The notes under the pieces are model-generated. The model had not been told where the DNA came from, made no database searches, and saw only the letters and a program-made list of their open reading frames with translations. From Uranotaenia lowii (Eukaryota; Arthropoda; Insecta; Diptera; Culicidae): a stretch of 64,000 nt of DNA. Within the stretch, counting starts at the first letter, position 1. Each line of letters begins with the position of its first letter. Of this stretch, positions 45,251 through 55,945 are shown piece by piece. The DNA lies in the NCBI RefSeq assembly GCF_029784155.1, contig NC_073691.1, positions 135,156,394 through 135,220,393 on the forward strand, written 5' to 3'. A program made the position numbers and the translations under genes.

Positions 45251-45880
45251 GAAAATCTGAAAACATTTTTCATCATTCCTGGTCCTAATGAGCATCCATG
45301 CCACATTTCAGCATGCATCAAATGCTCAGGTGATCGAAAGTTTCATAGAATAGTCACTTGAAAGCTATCTCAGCCTTGAATAACACATTAATATTCTATG
45401 GCATTTAACACTGCTCAAGATTTAAGTTCTTATCGAAACTTTCTAGTTTCATAGTCGGAATTCGGTAGAAGGCTGTTGATTTTTTAAATGAGACCACAAA
45501 AAAAACTATTTCAAGAGAACTAAAGCTTTCATTATAAGTATAGCTACATTTAAATTATTACATTTCTCATATTAATAATTAAATCTAGCACTATTAATGA
45601 AAATTATCCTTGAAAAGTTTGGATGCTTCAAGAATTGATGTTGAGGCTTAAACATTATTGCTGAATACTTTACTTTTGGGTCATGACCTGTGGCTGAATT
45701 GATGGTATTCAAATCACCAGCGTAAATAAAAATCCGTTATCTTTTCAAAATAAGCTTCACTTAAAATGGTTGTATTGTGCTAATATTGAACACGCATATA
45801 AATTTACTTGAAAGTTTGTCCTATTGAATGCAAATAGGTTTTTATTCTGTTTATGATATTCACCGCTACTTTTTCTAACC
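45251..45880. other. Gene-free stretch
   Basis: AT-rich, nothing recognisable. Confidence 0.4.
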
Positions 45881-46771
45881 GTGATGGATGAGATTCTGAA
45901 TGGATCGTTTGACTGTGCACCGAACCGAGGATTGCCGTGGAATCCTTCAACAATGGAGCAACTGAACGACCCTGACCTGGCTGATGATATTATTTTGTTC
46001 GTCCAAACACAACCGGACATGCAGAACAAACTCGAAGACCTCACCGAAAGTTCCAAGACAGCAGGTCTCAAAGTCAATGTCGGAAAGACCAAGTCGATGA
46101 AGATCAACACAGGAACTCCCTCCAGTTTCATGGTAGCTGGGTAACAAGTTGAGAAAGTGGAGTGCTTCCAGTATCTTGGTAGCCAGATAACGCCTGATGG
46201 TGGTACCAGGAAAGACATCGGCACTCGGATCAGAAAGGCCCGTTTTGCATTTGCGAGTTTCCGAAACATCTGGCGGTCACGCCAGATCTCTCTACGAACG
46301 AAAATCCGAATCTTCAACTCAAACGTCAAATCCGTATTGCTGTACGGGTGCGAAACTTGGTGCACATATGCGATAACGACGCGAAAACTGCAAGTATTTG
46401 TAAACCGCTGCCTGCGGAATATCATCCGCGCTTGGTGGCCTGGCAACTGGATCTCAAATGAGGAACTACATCGCCGGTGTCATCAAAGGCCGCTAGAAAC
46501 CGATATTCGGGAACGTAAGTGGAGATAGATTGGGCACACGTTGCAAAAAGATGAAAACGAGATTTGCAGAGAGGCGCTAGACTGGAATTCAGAAGGACAT
46601 CGAAGAAGAGGCAGACCCAGAAACTCGTGGCGGCGAAGCCTAGCCGCTGAAATCCAAAATGTCGGCGAGAATCTTGACTGGGACCAGGTGAAGACGCTGG
46701 CTCCGGATCGTCAACAGTGGAGGTCTTTTACCATGGCCCTATGCACTGGAGGATCGGCGCGGGATCATTAA
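45881..46771 (+). pseudogene. LINE reverse transcriptase C-terminus
   Basis: A single frame from 45881 to TAA 46769-46771 is interrupted only by TAA (46142-46144) and TAG (46526-46528, replacing Trp in RKWR*IGH). It begins LADDIILFVQTQ, the RT catalytic motif (A/xDD), then GLKVNVGKTKSM, YLGSQITPDGG, ISLRTKIRIFNSNVKSVLLY, GCETW and RRRGRPRNSWRRSLAAEIQ, all characteristic of the C-terminal half of an endonuclease-reverse transcriptase of non-LTR elements. The 5' part is missing. Clade not assigned with confidence. Confidence 0.88.
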
Positions 46772-46790
46772 CCTAACCTAACCTATGATA
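46770..46790 (+). repeat. AACCT repeats ending the LINE
   Basis: TAACCTAACCTAACCTATG directly follows the RT stop codon region: three AACCT units, a typical microsatellite-like LINE 3' tail and identical to the insect telomere pentamer CCTAA. Confidence 0.7.
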
Positions 46791-46902
46791 TGTTATAAAT
46801 TACTCAACCAAATTCATGAAAAGTTAAACATTCTGATGCTGAATTTGAAAATATATTTTTAATTGTTTTTTTTTTTTAATTGAATATCGAATGTTAAATG
46901 TA

Positions 46903-47390
46903 CAGGATTCGTCCGGAAAGTAAAAGGACTGATTGTTTTTCGCCACGACTGTACTTCGGAGCATGCGCGCATCGGATGGTATTAGGTATTAGGTAAAGTG
47001 CGTTCGTTGCTATCGAACGAGCGGCTGTTCGGTTTTCTCCTAACAACGGGAATATCAGGAGAGCCGATTTCGCGCAACGTGATTCTGTGAGAGGTGCAAG
47101 CCAAAAATGCAGCGTCAAACGTCTTTTTTGTAGATTTAACAAGTTTCTCACATAGATTTTCGCGTAGGTACATCTGGTCTAACGAACGATGTTTTTTTTG
47201 GCTTGCACCACTCACAGAAACACGTTGCGCGAAATGGCTCTCCTGATTCTCCCGTTGCTAGGAGACAACCGAACAGCCACTCGTTCGATAGCAAGGAACG
47301 CCTTCTACCTAATCCAGCCGGCGCGCGCACGCTCCGAAGTACAATCGTGCCGGAAAACAATGAGTCCTATTACTTTCCGGACATACCCGG
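46903..47390. mobile_element. Palindromic mariner-like MITE, 488 bp
   Basis: Flanked by TA (46901-46902 and 47391-47392). The left arm (ATTCGTCCGGAAAGTAAAAG, GTACTTCGGAGC, GCTATCGAACGAG, AGGAGAGCC, CGCGCAACGTG) is matched in reverse by the right arm over about 200 bases, with a spacer of about 75. It looks like two inverted copies of one mariner end. Short frames here are not genes. Confidence 0.85.
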
Positions 47391-47620
47391 TATGTGCATT
47401 CGGAGACGCTGAGACCGTCTCGAGACGAAACGTCTCCTAGTGTGGACTAGGCTTAAGGTAGAAATGTTTAAGATATTGTGAAGAATATAGCTGAATAGAT
47501 GAAGCGAGTGCGCTTCGTAGAAGAAGTGAAAAGGTGGTGAAGAATATAAGCGGAGGGCAATTTGTGTAGAAAGCTCAAAACTGATCGGATAAACTTTTGC
47601 TAGGCTCACTGACTGACTAT

Positions 47621-47837
47621 AGCTTCGTTCAATGGAGTCTAGTGGAAACGGGTAGAAATGGATTGACAGTTGATCATCTGTCTCTTTCCAATTGACTTCG
47701 ACCGATTTCTACCAGGTCGAAACGAATCTTGCTGCCTCGCTGGATTGGTTTCGACTAGTTTCTACTTGCTCCATTGAACAACGACCTGTTGACAGAAATC
47801 AGTTGAAACCGATTTTTACCAACCGTTGAACGAAGCT
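47621..47837. mobile_element. PIF/Harbinger-like MITE, 217 bp
   Basis: Terminal inverted repeats AGCTTCGTTCAA ... TTGAACGAAGCT, flanked by TAT (47618-47620 and 47838-47840), a 3-bp TWA-type duplication. Inside, GAAACxGxTxGAAAT-like motifs repeat in both orientations. Confidence 0.75.
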
Positions 47838-48952
47838 TATGTAGAGGAGGCGAAGCAATCGCAGATCCTCTTCACTGTCAGCCAAGAGTGGCTTAGGCAA
47901 GGGATTGCAGTGGAGAGAGAATTCTTTGCATTTGGAATGGTAATGATCAAAATTCCACAACTGCTTAACAAATCGTAACAATTTGCAATAATTAGCACAT
48001 TCTCACTCTCTCTGAGCACCGGTTTCTTTCATTTTATCTGAAACCATCTAATTCTCTCTAACAAATTGCAACAAATTATGAAAACTTCAATCATTGGCTG
48101 CAAAATTTGTTTGATCATTGACGATGATTCTCCGTTTATCTCAGTCCCCTGGGCTTAGGTGTATACAAACCTAAGCGAGCAAAAGAATACCCGACAGCCT
48201 CTCACAAAAGCAATCTGGAATGTTTGCAGAATCTAGCAATGTGCCACCCAGATGTTTTCATGGTTCAGCCGGTCAAATGCTTTTTCGAAATCAACGAACA
48301 TCAGTAGAAGAGAGTTCTGTGAGAAACTTGTTCTTGCATTAGCCCTTGCACCACTGAGGCGGCGAGAAATGTCATAGAGAAATCGGATATCTACATTGGC
48401 GGCGGCTCTTTCTCCCTCTCCGGCTAGGGAGTTTGTCCAGGCTCTCTTGTCTCGTCTACAAGCTTGTTTAACTGCCTTTTTCAGCTCCGCATATCGTAAG
48501 CGGCGGCTGCATTGCGTGACCCGGTACATACCTGCTCAATTCCGACTTTCGCCTTTCTCCAATCATCGACCATCCTCCAAGATTGATCCGAAATCCATTT
48601 ACTTTTTCTTCACAAACTTTACCGAGAGTACCATAGCTCGTCACGATAAAGGCATTCTTGATTCCACACCACTGTGTTGAGGCTCGGGATTCAAGCTGTT
48701 CAACGTATGCCCTTTCCACCTCTGGATTCTCCAACTGGCGGACGTTGTATCGACACCCGACTTTCTCCTCGCGCCGTTGGACACGCGCAACTCTAAGTCG
48801 TATCTCGCTAAGGACGAGGTGATGGTCAGATGCAATGTCCGCGCTTCGTTTGTTGCGGACATCAAGAAGGCTCCTTCTCCATTTTCGGCTGATGCAGATG
48901 TGGTCAATTTGATTTTCTGTTCGGCCATCTCGGGATACCCAAATAGCCTCAT

Positions 48953-49561
48953 CCCAGCTAACATGAAATCGTAATAGAAATGATAATCCAAATCGAATAT
49001 TTAGACATTTTCAATAACCATCGTAAACAAGTTGGTATTGAGTGATTTTCTATCGTTCATTTACGACAAGCATTGCCCAAAAAAAGTTGAATCGTATAGC
49101 AGTTTAGTCAATTCGTAAATATGTCTCCAAATAGTTGAGAATATGCTAATTCGACATTTACGATTTGAGTGAACTTATTTACGACAAATGGGTGATCCTT
49201 ACTTCTTTCTTCCTTTGACCGGTTCGTGAACAGAAAATCTTACATATAGAGCTATAGCGCGAATCACATCAACTGATGAGTTAGCATCATGGTAAGATAC
49301 CGGACTGCCAACTCGGAGGGCTGGAGTTCAAATCTCGATCGGGGAAATTTTTTTTTTTTCGTTTTATTCAAATTTCGTCAATCGTATATTTTGCTTTTTG
49401 TGGGGAAATCGAATCGTTAAAATCTTGTCATTGTAGATATATCGCCTCCACTTTTATAGCTATATGCTATTTTGGTAAGTTTAATACAGTCTTTTCATCT
49501 GGTATATTCGTATGATTAATTCTGTTGTTCCTGCGATATACCCTCTTAAATGTTTGCTGGG
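48953..49561. mobile_element. MITE with CCCAGC...GCTGGG ends, inside the LINE
   Basis: CCCAGCTAACATG and (inverted) CCCAGCAAACATTTAAG are the termini, and LINE endonuclease sequence continues on both sides. Another end of this family (CCCAGCAAACATTTTTGTAG) lies at about 53203. The target duplication is not clear. Confidence 0.65.
49285..49362 (+). other. tRNA-like segment with T-run terminator
   Basis: TTAGCATCATGGTAAG (A-box-like) and GGAGTTCAAATCTC (B box GTTCAAATC) are correctly spaced and are followed by GGGGAAATTTTTTTTTTTT. It has the same design as the tRNA-like units of 27181-28397. Possibly a SINE inside the MITE. Confidence 0.55.
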
Positions 49562-50148
49562 ATGCGCTGGTCGAAGGGGGAAGAGCGATCCACCTATCAC
49601 TATGTTGTTGTTGCCAGGTTTCTGAGCCGTGTTTTAAAACTGGCTACGACTATTCCTTCGTTTATCGGTTCCCATCTAATGAGGGCCGCATGGGCCTGAG
49701 GGCTTAACAGGAAACCAACTCTTCGTTCTCGAGAAGCGTGTTCTCCTCGTTTGCCAGAGTAAAGCAGTAGGCTTGCCCGGAGTGTGTCTTGTGTTCTCCA
49801 GTGTTATGCTTACGGACTTCGCTCAGTCCCAGAATTTCAAGTTTGAGGCGGCTAGCTTCTCTAGCAAGTTGAGCCAGCTTGCCTTGTTGGGCAAGGGTTC
49901 AAACGTTCCAAGTTCCAATTGGTGTCCGTGTTTTCGAACTAAAGTCGTCGCCGAGGTTCCAGGTCGGTCATTTCTTTCGGATTCTGTAACAATTTAATAA
50001 ATCGGGAGTAGTAGATTGTTAGTCTATTTAAGGTCTTGATCCCGCGATGAGGCTGCCATCTTGGACTTAGCTGGTGGGAGCCGCATTTTATAAATTCAGC
50101 CGCTCGCTGCGAGATAGTCACTGTTTGAGCAGCTCCTGACCTAGAGAA

Positions 50149-50934
50149 TAGAGTGTCAATTTCTCGGATATTTAAGAGTTCCCGGGAATCAGTAAATTTG
50201 ACGATCCTTAAAAAAATGAATTTTAAAATGAAGATTTCAACATGAAAATCTTTACCATCTTCTGCGTACGATAGGATGTTTTTAAATTGTAGGTAGTAGT
50301 ATTGCAAAACATTAAATGTTTCAAACTTATTTAATGCCTCAAAAATTCTATAAGCAAACCCAAGACCCAAATACAAAGTACTTTAACCGACAAACTGGTC
50401 TGATTCTAGCTGCAAAAATTTGAAATAATTAAGAAAGATTGTTCACCATCGATAGAAGATAGTTAGCTAAACTTCAGGTTATTGGTCAAATATCGTAAAT
50501 TTTCAGATAACTATCCATTTGTTTCACAATATGTCATTTCTTTGCTGATGATTTTACGACTGTCGACAGTATCCGAAACGGAAGTTTTAAATTATGGGTG
50601 TTGCAAAATAGAACATTCAGATTCTTTCCGTAGCGTTTCGTTTTTAGAATTCTTTGGTTGTATAGATTCTTTGTTGTTTTTAACTTCTACACCAAGATTT
50701 TGATCGGAATTTGTATTTATCAAATTTAATGTAAGAAAAGATAAAATTTAAGACTAATTCATCAAAGTACAACTATCTTATTCCTTGCTCAATCCGGTTC
50801 ATTTAAGATCATGTACACTTTGGGTAATTTAACACTTTTTATTAGCTCCGGGAATTCCCGGGATTCGGGAATTTCGGAATTTTCTTTAAATTCCCGGGAA
50901 TTCCCGACCAGGATTTCCCGTGAAGGACACTCTA
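50149..50934. mobile_element. hAT MITE with CCCGGGAATT iterations, inside the LINE
   Basis: Ends TAGAGTGTC and GGACACTCTA are inverted. The flanks CTAGAGAA (50141-50148) and CTATAGAG (50935-50942) match at 6 of 8 positions. Near the right end TCCCGGGAATTCCCG-type motifs recur (50846-50920), with AGTTCCCGGGAATCAG near the left end. It interrupts the minus-strand LINE. Confidence 0.7.
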
Positions 50935-51070
50935 CTATAGAGAACAGACGCTCGGTTGTTGTTGCACGCCGCCTCTAACCTGGGAAACTGACGCGTGAGG
51001 CCACGTTCTCAGTCTGGATGCGTCCAAAGCATCCATCGGGGTTGGGTACCCGATCTCCGCTTAGGTTAAT

Positions 51071-51741
51071 CGAATAAGAGGTGATATGGTGGTGTTGCAC
51101 ATTATCCACCATTTGCCAGCCATTGCACTACATGTTCCTAATTTTGCTTATGGGTTTGAGGAAAATCGCTTATTTAGCTTCTATTTTTCATCACTTGCTT
51201 TTGTGATTTTTAGCATGGATTTTCAGCTTGAAGAGCAGGAAAATATTCATTTAGACAGTATCTCGTTCCTTTGTTGGGTTGAATGGAGCTTTAAGAACTG
51301 TGAAATTTCATCGTTTTTGTCCTATAAATAAAATTTATTTAATTATTTATTTGTCTTTGATTAAATTACCGTACTTAATTAGAACAAATCTGGTTTAAAA
51401 TATCCATGTGACTGATACAAATAAGATTCTGATTACTGGAGCAATTTTAGTTGCTCGTCTTAGTTCTAGTAAAAAAATCGTCTTTTTTTAATGTAAACAG
51501 AATGTTTATTTACTAAATCATTGATGTAAGTGCAGTCTACAGTTCTCTATGCTTCCAATGCTTTTGCCTCTATGTTTATTCAGGGTATACCTGTATCAGA
51601 GTAATTTTGATTTTACACTTAATTCTGGATTTGAATTTTCAGTTTTAAAAAGTGGAATTGGTTCCATACTCAATTTAAAAAAAAATAAAAAAAAAGCACG
51701 TCAATTATTTATCTAGAAATAAAGCTCATACGTGGTCTTCA
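51071..51741. other. Gene-free stretch
   Basis: AT-rich, no supported frame. Confidence 0.4.
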
Positions 51742-52032
51742 TTGCTCAATGCTCATCCATCTTTCAAGATTCCATTCAAACGTGTCGATAATCCCACACA
51801 ATTTTTTACACCGCCACTACATAATAGTTTATCGGAAATTACAGCTGATGAAGTAACAGATTATCCAGCAAATCTTCCCCTCCGTTTGATGAAGATGTCC
51901 GTGGAACCAGCATTGTCTTTGAGCCGAAGTTCGCTCCAAGGGTTCAACTTCACAAATGGATCCAAGGTACCGCCTCAAATGGCTTCAAAAAACGCCTTTC
52001 GTTTGCTCCAATATGATCCGCCTCGAGCGTAA
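51742..52032 (+). CDS. Unrecognised open frame with coding-like composition
   Basis: An open frame read as MLNAHPSFKIPFKRVDNPTQ..., ending QYDPPRA* at 52030-52032 (about 96 codons). The frame is also open upstream to an acceptor-like TTATCTAG (about 51714), where it would begin NKAHTWSSL. It has a balanced codon mix and no low-complexity bias, unlike most AT-rich frames here. No domain, signal peptide or membrane segment is evident. It could be a terminal exon, a pseudogene fragment or chance. Confidence 0.25.
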   Translation: MLNAHPSFKIPFKRVDNPTQFFTPPLHNSLSEITADEVTDYPANLPLRLMKMSVEPALSLSRSSLQGFNFTNGSKVPPQMASKNAFRLLQYDPPRA

Positions 52033-53337
52033 ACAAACGTATGCTCCCTATTATGTCGGCCTAAGGTGCATATTTAATGTGAACCGCCATTTAGTGGAGG
52101 GTTTTGCCAAGTGAAGAAGGAATATTAAAAACTAGGAAAAAATATGTACAGCTAGCTCATGAAAAAAAAAACGCACAACGAGCACCTTTAATTGCTCCTT
52201 TCGCTTTCGTTGCCCTTTCGCGTACTTTCCGTAGGTCTTTCTGGTAAAGATGCTTTTTACTGCCCCATAGATGTACATGAAACCATTCTTAACTTTCGAT
52301 TTCGTTCAGGGTCCACTAACTTCCTACCACTCACCCGTTAGCTTTAATACTCGTTAAACTTTCTGGCCAAACTTTCTTGTTAGTTAACCCTTCAATAATG
52401 TTAGATTTATCATCTACCATTTTATACATACTGTTTTTCCTTTGAACTCGAATGACAAAATTCCACACACTCAACCACTTCCAGTTCCCAGTGCTTAAGG
52501 GGTTAATCAGATTATGAAACATTGAGTCTTAGATGAGAAACCGAAAAATGAACGGGCAAATGCTTTGATGACAACCGCCGATACGTCTGATCATCCCTTT
52601 CTTAAATGGCTTGTGAAAGAGAAAGAAAAAAATTGAAAATTTGAAGAAATTGTAATCATGTTGCAATTACCAGCACGTCGTTTAAAACTGAATGGAAGTT
52701 TGTGCCATTTCATGCTTATACAAGTATCAATTTGAAAAAAAAAACATGTTCCTACAATTTGTTATGCTTTAAAGTTATTAGTAACTAGCTCAAATGCCCG
52801 AACTTTGCCAGGTTTTTAGGTAAAATTGCCCGGATTTGTCCAGCCCAGATACATACTGAAAAAATCTGGCAACCGTAACCTATCCACTTCTTCGTCGCAG
52901 AACGCTAGTTTGCTTTGAATTACTTTTCGCTGCTAACAGTTTTTTGGGGCATTCTTAAGGTTCTGCTTAACTATCGCACAATATTTCTCGATTAAAAATT
53001 GTTCTGGTGTGTTGGTATGGTTCTTATTCTTGGGCACGACTTGAACGTTGTTAGCGGTAAACCACTCACTGTCGCTTTTCAAGCCACAATTACAGATTGC
53101 TTGCCAAATAAGATATTTTTTGGTAGTTTAATATGCTTGATTATGTCAAATTTTGTCCACAATGTCGTATACAACTTCTGAGATCTTGGTTTTGCCGTAA
53201 CCCAGCAAACATTTTTGTAGGTATAAGTCCTCAACAACATTGATAATCGTTTAGGAAACCATTGGTTTGATTAGAATACTTTCTATTGAGGATATAAAGA
53301 TAATCTTGAGATAATTAAAAAAAATGCAAAAAAATAT
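52033..53337. other. No supported gene
   Basis: Contains a MITE-like block at 52795-52885 (GCCCGAACTTTGCCAGG, GCCCGGATTTGTCCAGCCC, TCTGGCAACC) and, near 53203, an isolated MITE end CCCAGCAAACATTTTTG. Confidence 0.4.
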
Positions 53338-53640
53338 TTATCGTTTTTTTAGAAATATTCCTACTTCGTTCTGTGAATCTCCCATCGGCCGGCGCACACT
53401 TTTTTCTGTCATGATATTGATTAGTTTCTCCCCCTTATACCTAGTAAAATCTATAATTAGGGTGGCTGCATCCTTCTCCTTCAATGGTTGCTTTTTTTGG
53501 TCCAATACTTCTCTTTTGAAAGAAACTGAGGTCAGTTTGGAGGATTCAGCTGTTTCGAAGATAACAGATTTTGATTGTTTTGAAGTTTTTACCAGAATGT
53601 CTGCTGGCAAAACCTGACAAAAATTAAGCAAAACCATCAT
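53338..53640 (-). CDS. Small secreted-type ORF, duplicated locus
   Basis: From ATG 53640 (minus) the product is 100 residues. It starts MMVLLNFCQVLPADI, which could be a short signal peptide, then is Lys/Ser/Thr-rich (KTSKQSKSVIFETAESSKLT) and ends NEVGIFLKKR before TAA. The corresponding DNA at 19851-20070 keeps the same first residues (MMVLLRCCQIFRAEI) but is broken. Conservation of the start and the absence of stops here argue for past or present coding. The family is not recognised, and a transposon origin is possible because flanking non-coding DNA is also duplicated. Confidence 0.35.
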   Translation of the reverse strand: MMVLLNFCQVLPADILVKTSKQSKSVIFETAESSKLTSVSFKREVLDQKKQPLKEKDAATLIIDFTRYKGEKLINIMTEKSVRRPMGDSQNEVGIFLKKR

Positions 53641-53958
53641 GAGATTGAACTTAATGTATAATCGGTTAGTTAAGCTTGTAGGTGGCGAAAAATACATACA
53701 ACAGTATTTTTTCAAGCTTTTATAATAGCGAAAACCAAAGTTTTAGTTTTGAAATCGTTGTTTTTTCACAGAAACAGAGTCTTGGTAAATCATAACCATT
53801 TTTTTTTAAAACCAGCAACAAAAAATACTTTAATCTACTAGGGACCTTGCCACTAGCAACCGCTAGAATTTGTAAGAAATAGGGTTTTTCACAAGTTTTT
53901 TCGTCCATCAGAAATCACCTATCCCATTGCCTAGATACCACCTTGCACTAAACAAATA

Positions 53959-54989
53959 GAGGAAAACTGTACAAGACGCACCAGTTTAGCATTATCGCTA
54001 TTTACAGCGATACCAATCATTTAAGAACCAAATTGAAATTTTACGACGATTCAGGGATCAGAGTTACGTATTTTCAAAAAGAAAATAATATGACAAAAAC
54101 ACGATATTGGTAATATTTTTGTTAAAAACTAAATCAGCCAGAAAATATACCGCGGGGTAGAACGCCAAAACCAGTGGACAGAACGCACCTTTCCGAAAGG
54201 GTGGTAAGAAATTGAATACTAATGATTATATATACATATAATTGAAACTTCAAAGGTTTTATTACATGTTCATCGTATTTTTGTAAACTAACCATACTTT
54301 GGCAAAAAATCATTCATTATTGCTAAACTTATCGGAAATTTAGCTTTTCAAAATACACTTTTTCATATCCTTACAAATGAAACGCCTTCAGTTTCTTGAC
54401 TGATATCGCAGCAAACATGGTGGCAGATAATTTTTTCGAGTCGAATATTGGTGCACCTTTTTAACTCGATCAAGGACGAAATTTGTTATATAATTATGCA
54501 TTGTTATCGTAATTTGAGAGTCAGCAAACAAAAAGAATGGCATTTTGTTTTGATATTCGGATTTTCTTAAAAGTTAAAAGCATTCAAAATTTGAGCGTAA
54601 AACACGTGGTCTTGTGAACATTCTGCCTGAATTATGATATGAATGATTTTAGTTTAAATTCTTCCGAAGTTAGTAAAATACAACAAAATAGTCTTCCGAA
54701 AGTGCATACGAGTGTAAATCCGATAAGCTGTAATTTCATCAGATTGCGCTTGCTGGTTTAACAAAAAAAAACTTAATTTTTACCCATGACAAATAACAAG
54801 TTTCACGCTGATCCCATTAATCCTTCTTTTTCTAAGAACTAAAGTCGTTTTGTGAATTTTTCATCTAATAAATGATGAAAACGCTTGTATGCTAAAATAA
54901 AAATGAAGAAAAACATCATTCAAAGCTACAGGTTAGTGATTTTTTAAGAAAGAATAGCATGGACCATCTTACCCCGCTGGTGCGTCCCC
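53959..54989. mobile_element. TA-MITE, 1.03 kb
   Basis: Begins GAGGAAAACTGTACAAGACG (CACCAG follows) after TA 53957-53958 and ends GCTGGTGCGTCCCC before TA 54990-54991. The inward block CGCACCAG is shared by both ends. Non-coding. Confidence 0.6.
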
Positions 54990-55150
54990 TAGCATAATTG
55001 GAGCTTGATACTATTTTCGAGAGAGAATTTTTCCGTCAGTGTATATAGGTTGTCTCCATTCTTCCAACTCGGGAAGTTAAAAAAGAGCTTTCTATAAATT
55101 TTGTACTAAGCTGAGCTGAGCTAAGTTATTACCGGTAATATTAAAAATAT

Positions 55151-55210
55151 TACCGTCAAACGGGGCATCGGCAAATGCAGGGTTAGATTTGCATGATGCC
55201 CCGATTTAGC
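55151..55210 (+). repeat. MITE end, matches 16381-16432 inverted
   Basis: TACCGTCAAACGGGGCATC, GGGTTAGAT and ATGATGCCCCG occur here; the complementary arrangement is at 16.4 kb. Confidence 0.5.
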
Positions 55211-55514
55211 AACATTTGTACACTACAACCAAAAATTATCCATTACAAGATTCGGAACTCCAGCGAAAATCGACGGACAAAATCAAAAAGCGCCACCATC
55301 AAATGCTGCGGCAGAAATGCAACTATTTAGTAAAACACGCTCAGGAAAAAAACCAATTTATATTACACGGTCGGAAATTACTAGCAGTTTGAGAGTTCAT
55401 TTTTGCACGACAAATACACTGAGGTCTTTCTCTACGTGGTCTTGGCTCTCCAGAATTAGCGTAGTTTTTCGGTATCAGAGTCTTCAATCGCTATTCAAAG
55501 CTTTTTTTTCCTCG

Positions 55515-55645
55515 GGGGCTGTTCAGATACCACTTGGACAGAAAAATGAGATTTTAAACCCCTCCTCCCCCTCCGTGGACAAGCGTGGAAATTTGGAAAA
55601 CCCCTACCCCCGTCCCCGGATGTGCACGTGGACAGATTTGAATTT
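55515..55645 (+). repeat. Dispersed repeat, copy 2 (first copy at 21181)
   Basis: Aligned with 21181-21315 as described there. Pyrimidine-rich blocks alternate with GTGGACA. Confidence 0.55.
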
Positions 55646-55945
55646 TTTTTTCAAATCTAATTTGAGAGTTAGAAAATATTACTTTTTGCTTTTTTGTTAT
55701 TGAAATGGCTGATTTGGAAGAAAACGACTTAGCACTTCCTGATATAAAATAATTTTAAAAGTTTTAAATTTCAAATGATCATATTTATCAAATGCTTTCA
55801 TGGCTACTAGTTGTTTAAATTTAAACTGGAAAGCTTTGCAAATTTAAGATTTTGATTTGAAAATCTTAATGAATTTAGATAAAATTCATCAGCATTTGAA
55901 TGAATTAAACTAAATTAAATTAAAACCTTGGGAAAAAATCTGTAA

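Larger units (their letters stand above)
48232..51070 (-). pseudogene. LINE endonuclease and reverse transcriptase remnant, split by two MITEs
   Basis: Read on the minus strand from about 51070: a 5' region (to 50935), then after a MITE the endonuclease start (GKLAQLAREASRLKLEILGL, SEVRKHNTGEH near 49.9-49.8 kb; RRWIALPPSTSAS-type residues near 49.6 kb), another MITE, then DHICISRKWRRSLLDV-like and ASDHHLVLAEIRLRVAR residues (about 48.9-48.8 kb), VERAYVEQLESRA, KKAVKQACRRDKRAWTNSLA, LYDISRRLSGARANA and FVDFEKAFDRLNHENIW (to 48.23 kb), the first RT motifs. Frameshifts are frequent. Part of the linker between SGAR and FVDFEKAFD is deleted, and the catalytic RT end is absent. It may belong to the same family as the plus-strand fragment at 45.9-46.8 kb. 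Confidence 0.8.

Noticed and set aside
45881..51070. Plus-strand RT fragment and minus-strand EN/RT fragment as one twin-primed LINE insertion
   Set aside because: In 5' inversion the inverted 5' part must lie upstream of the 3' part. Here it lies downstream of the 3' end, so two insertions or a rearrangement are more likely.
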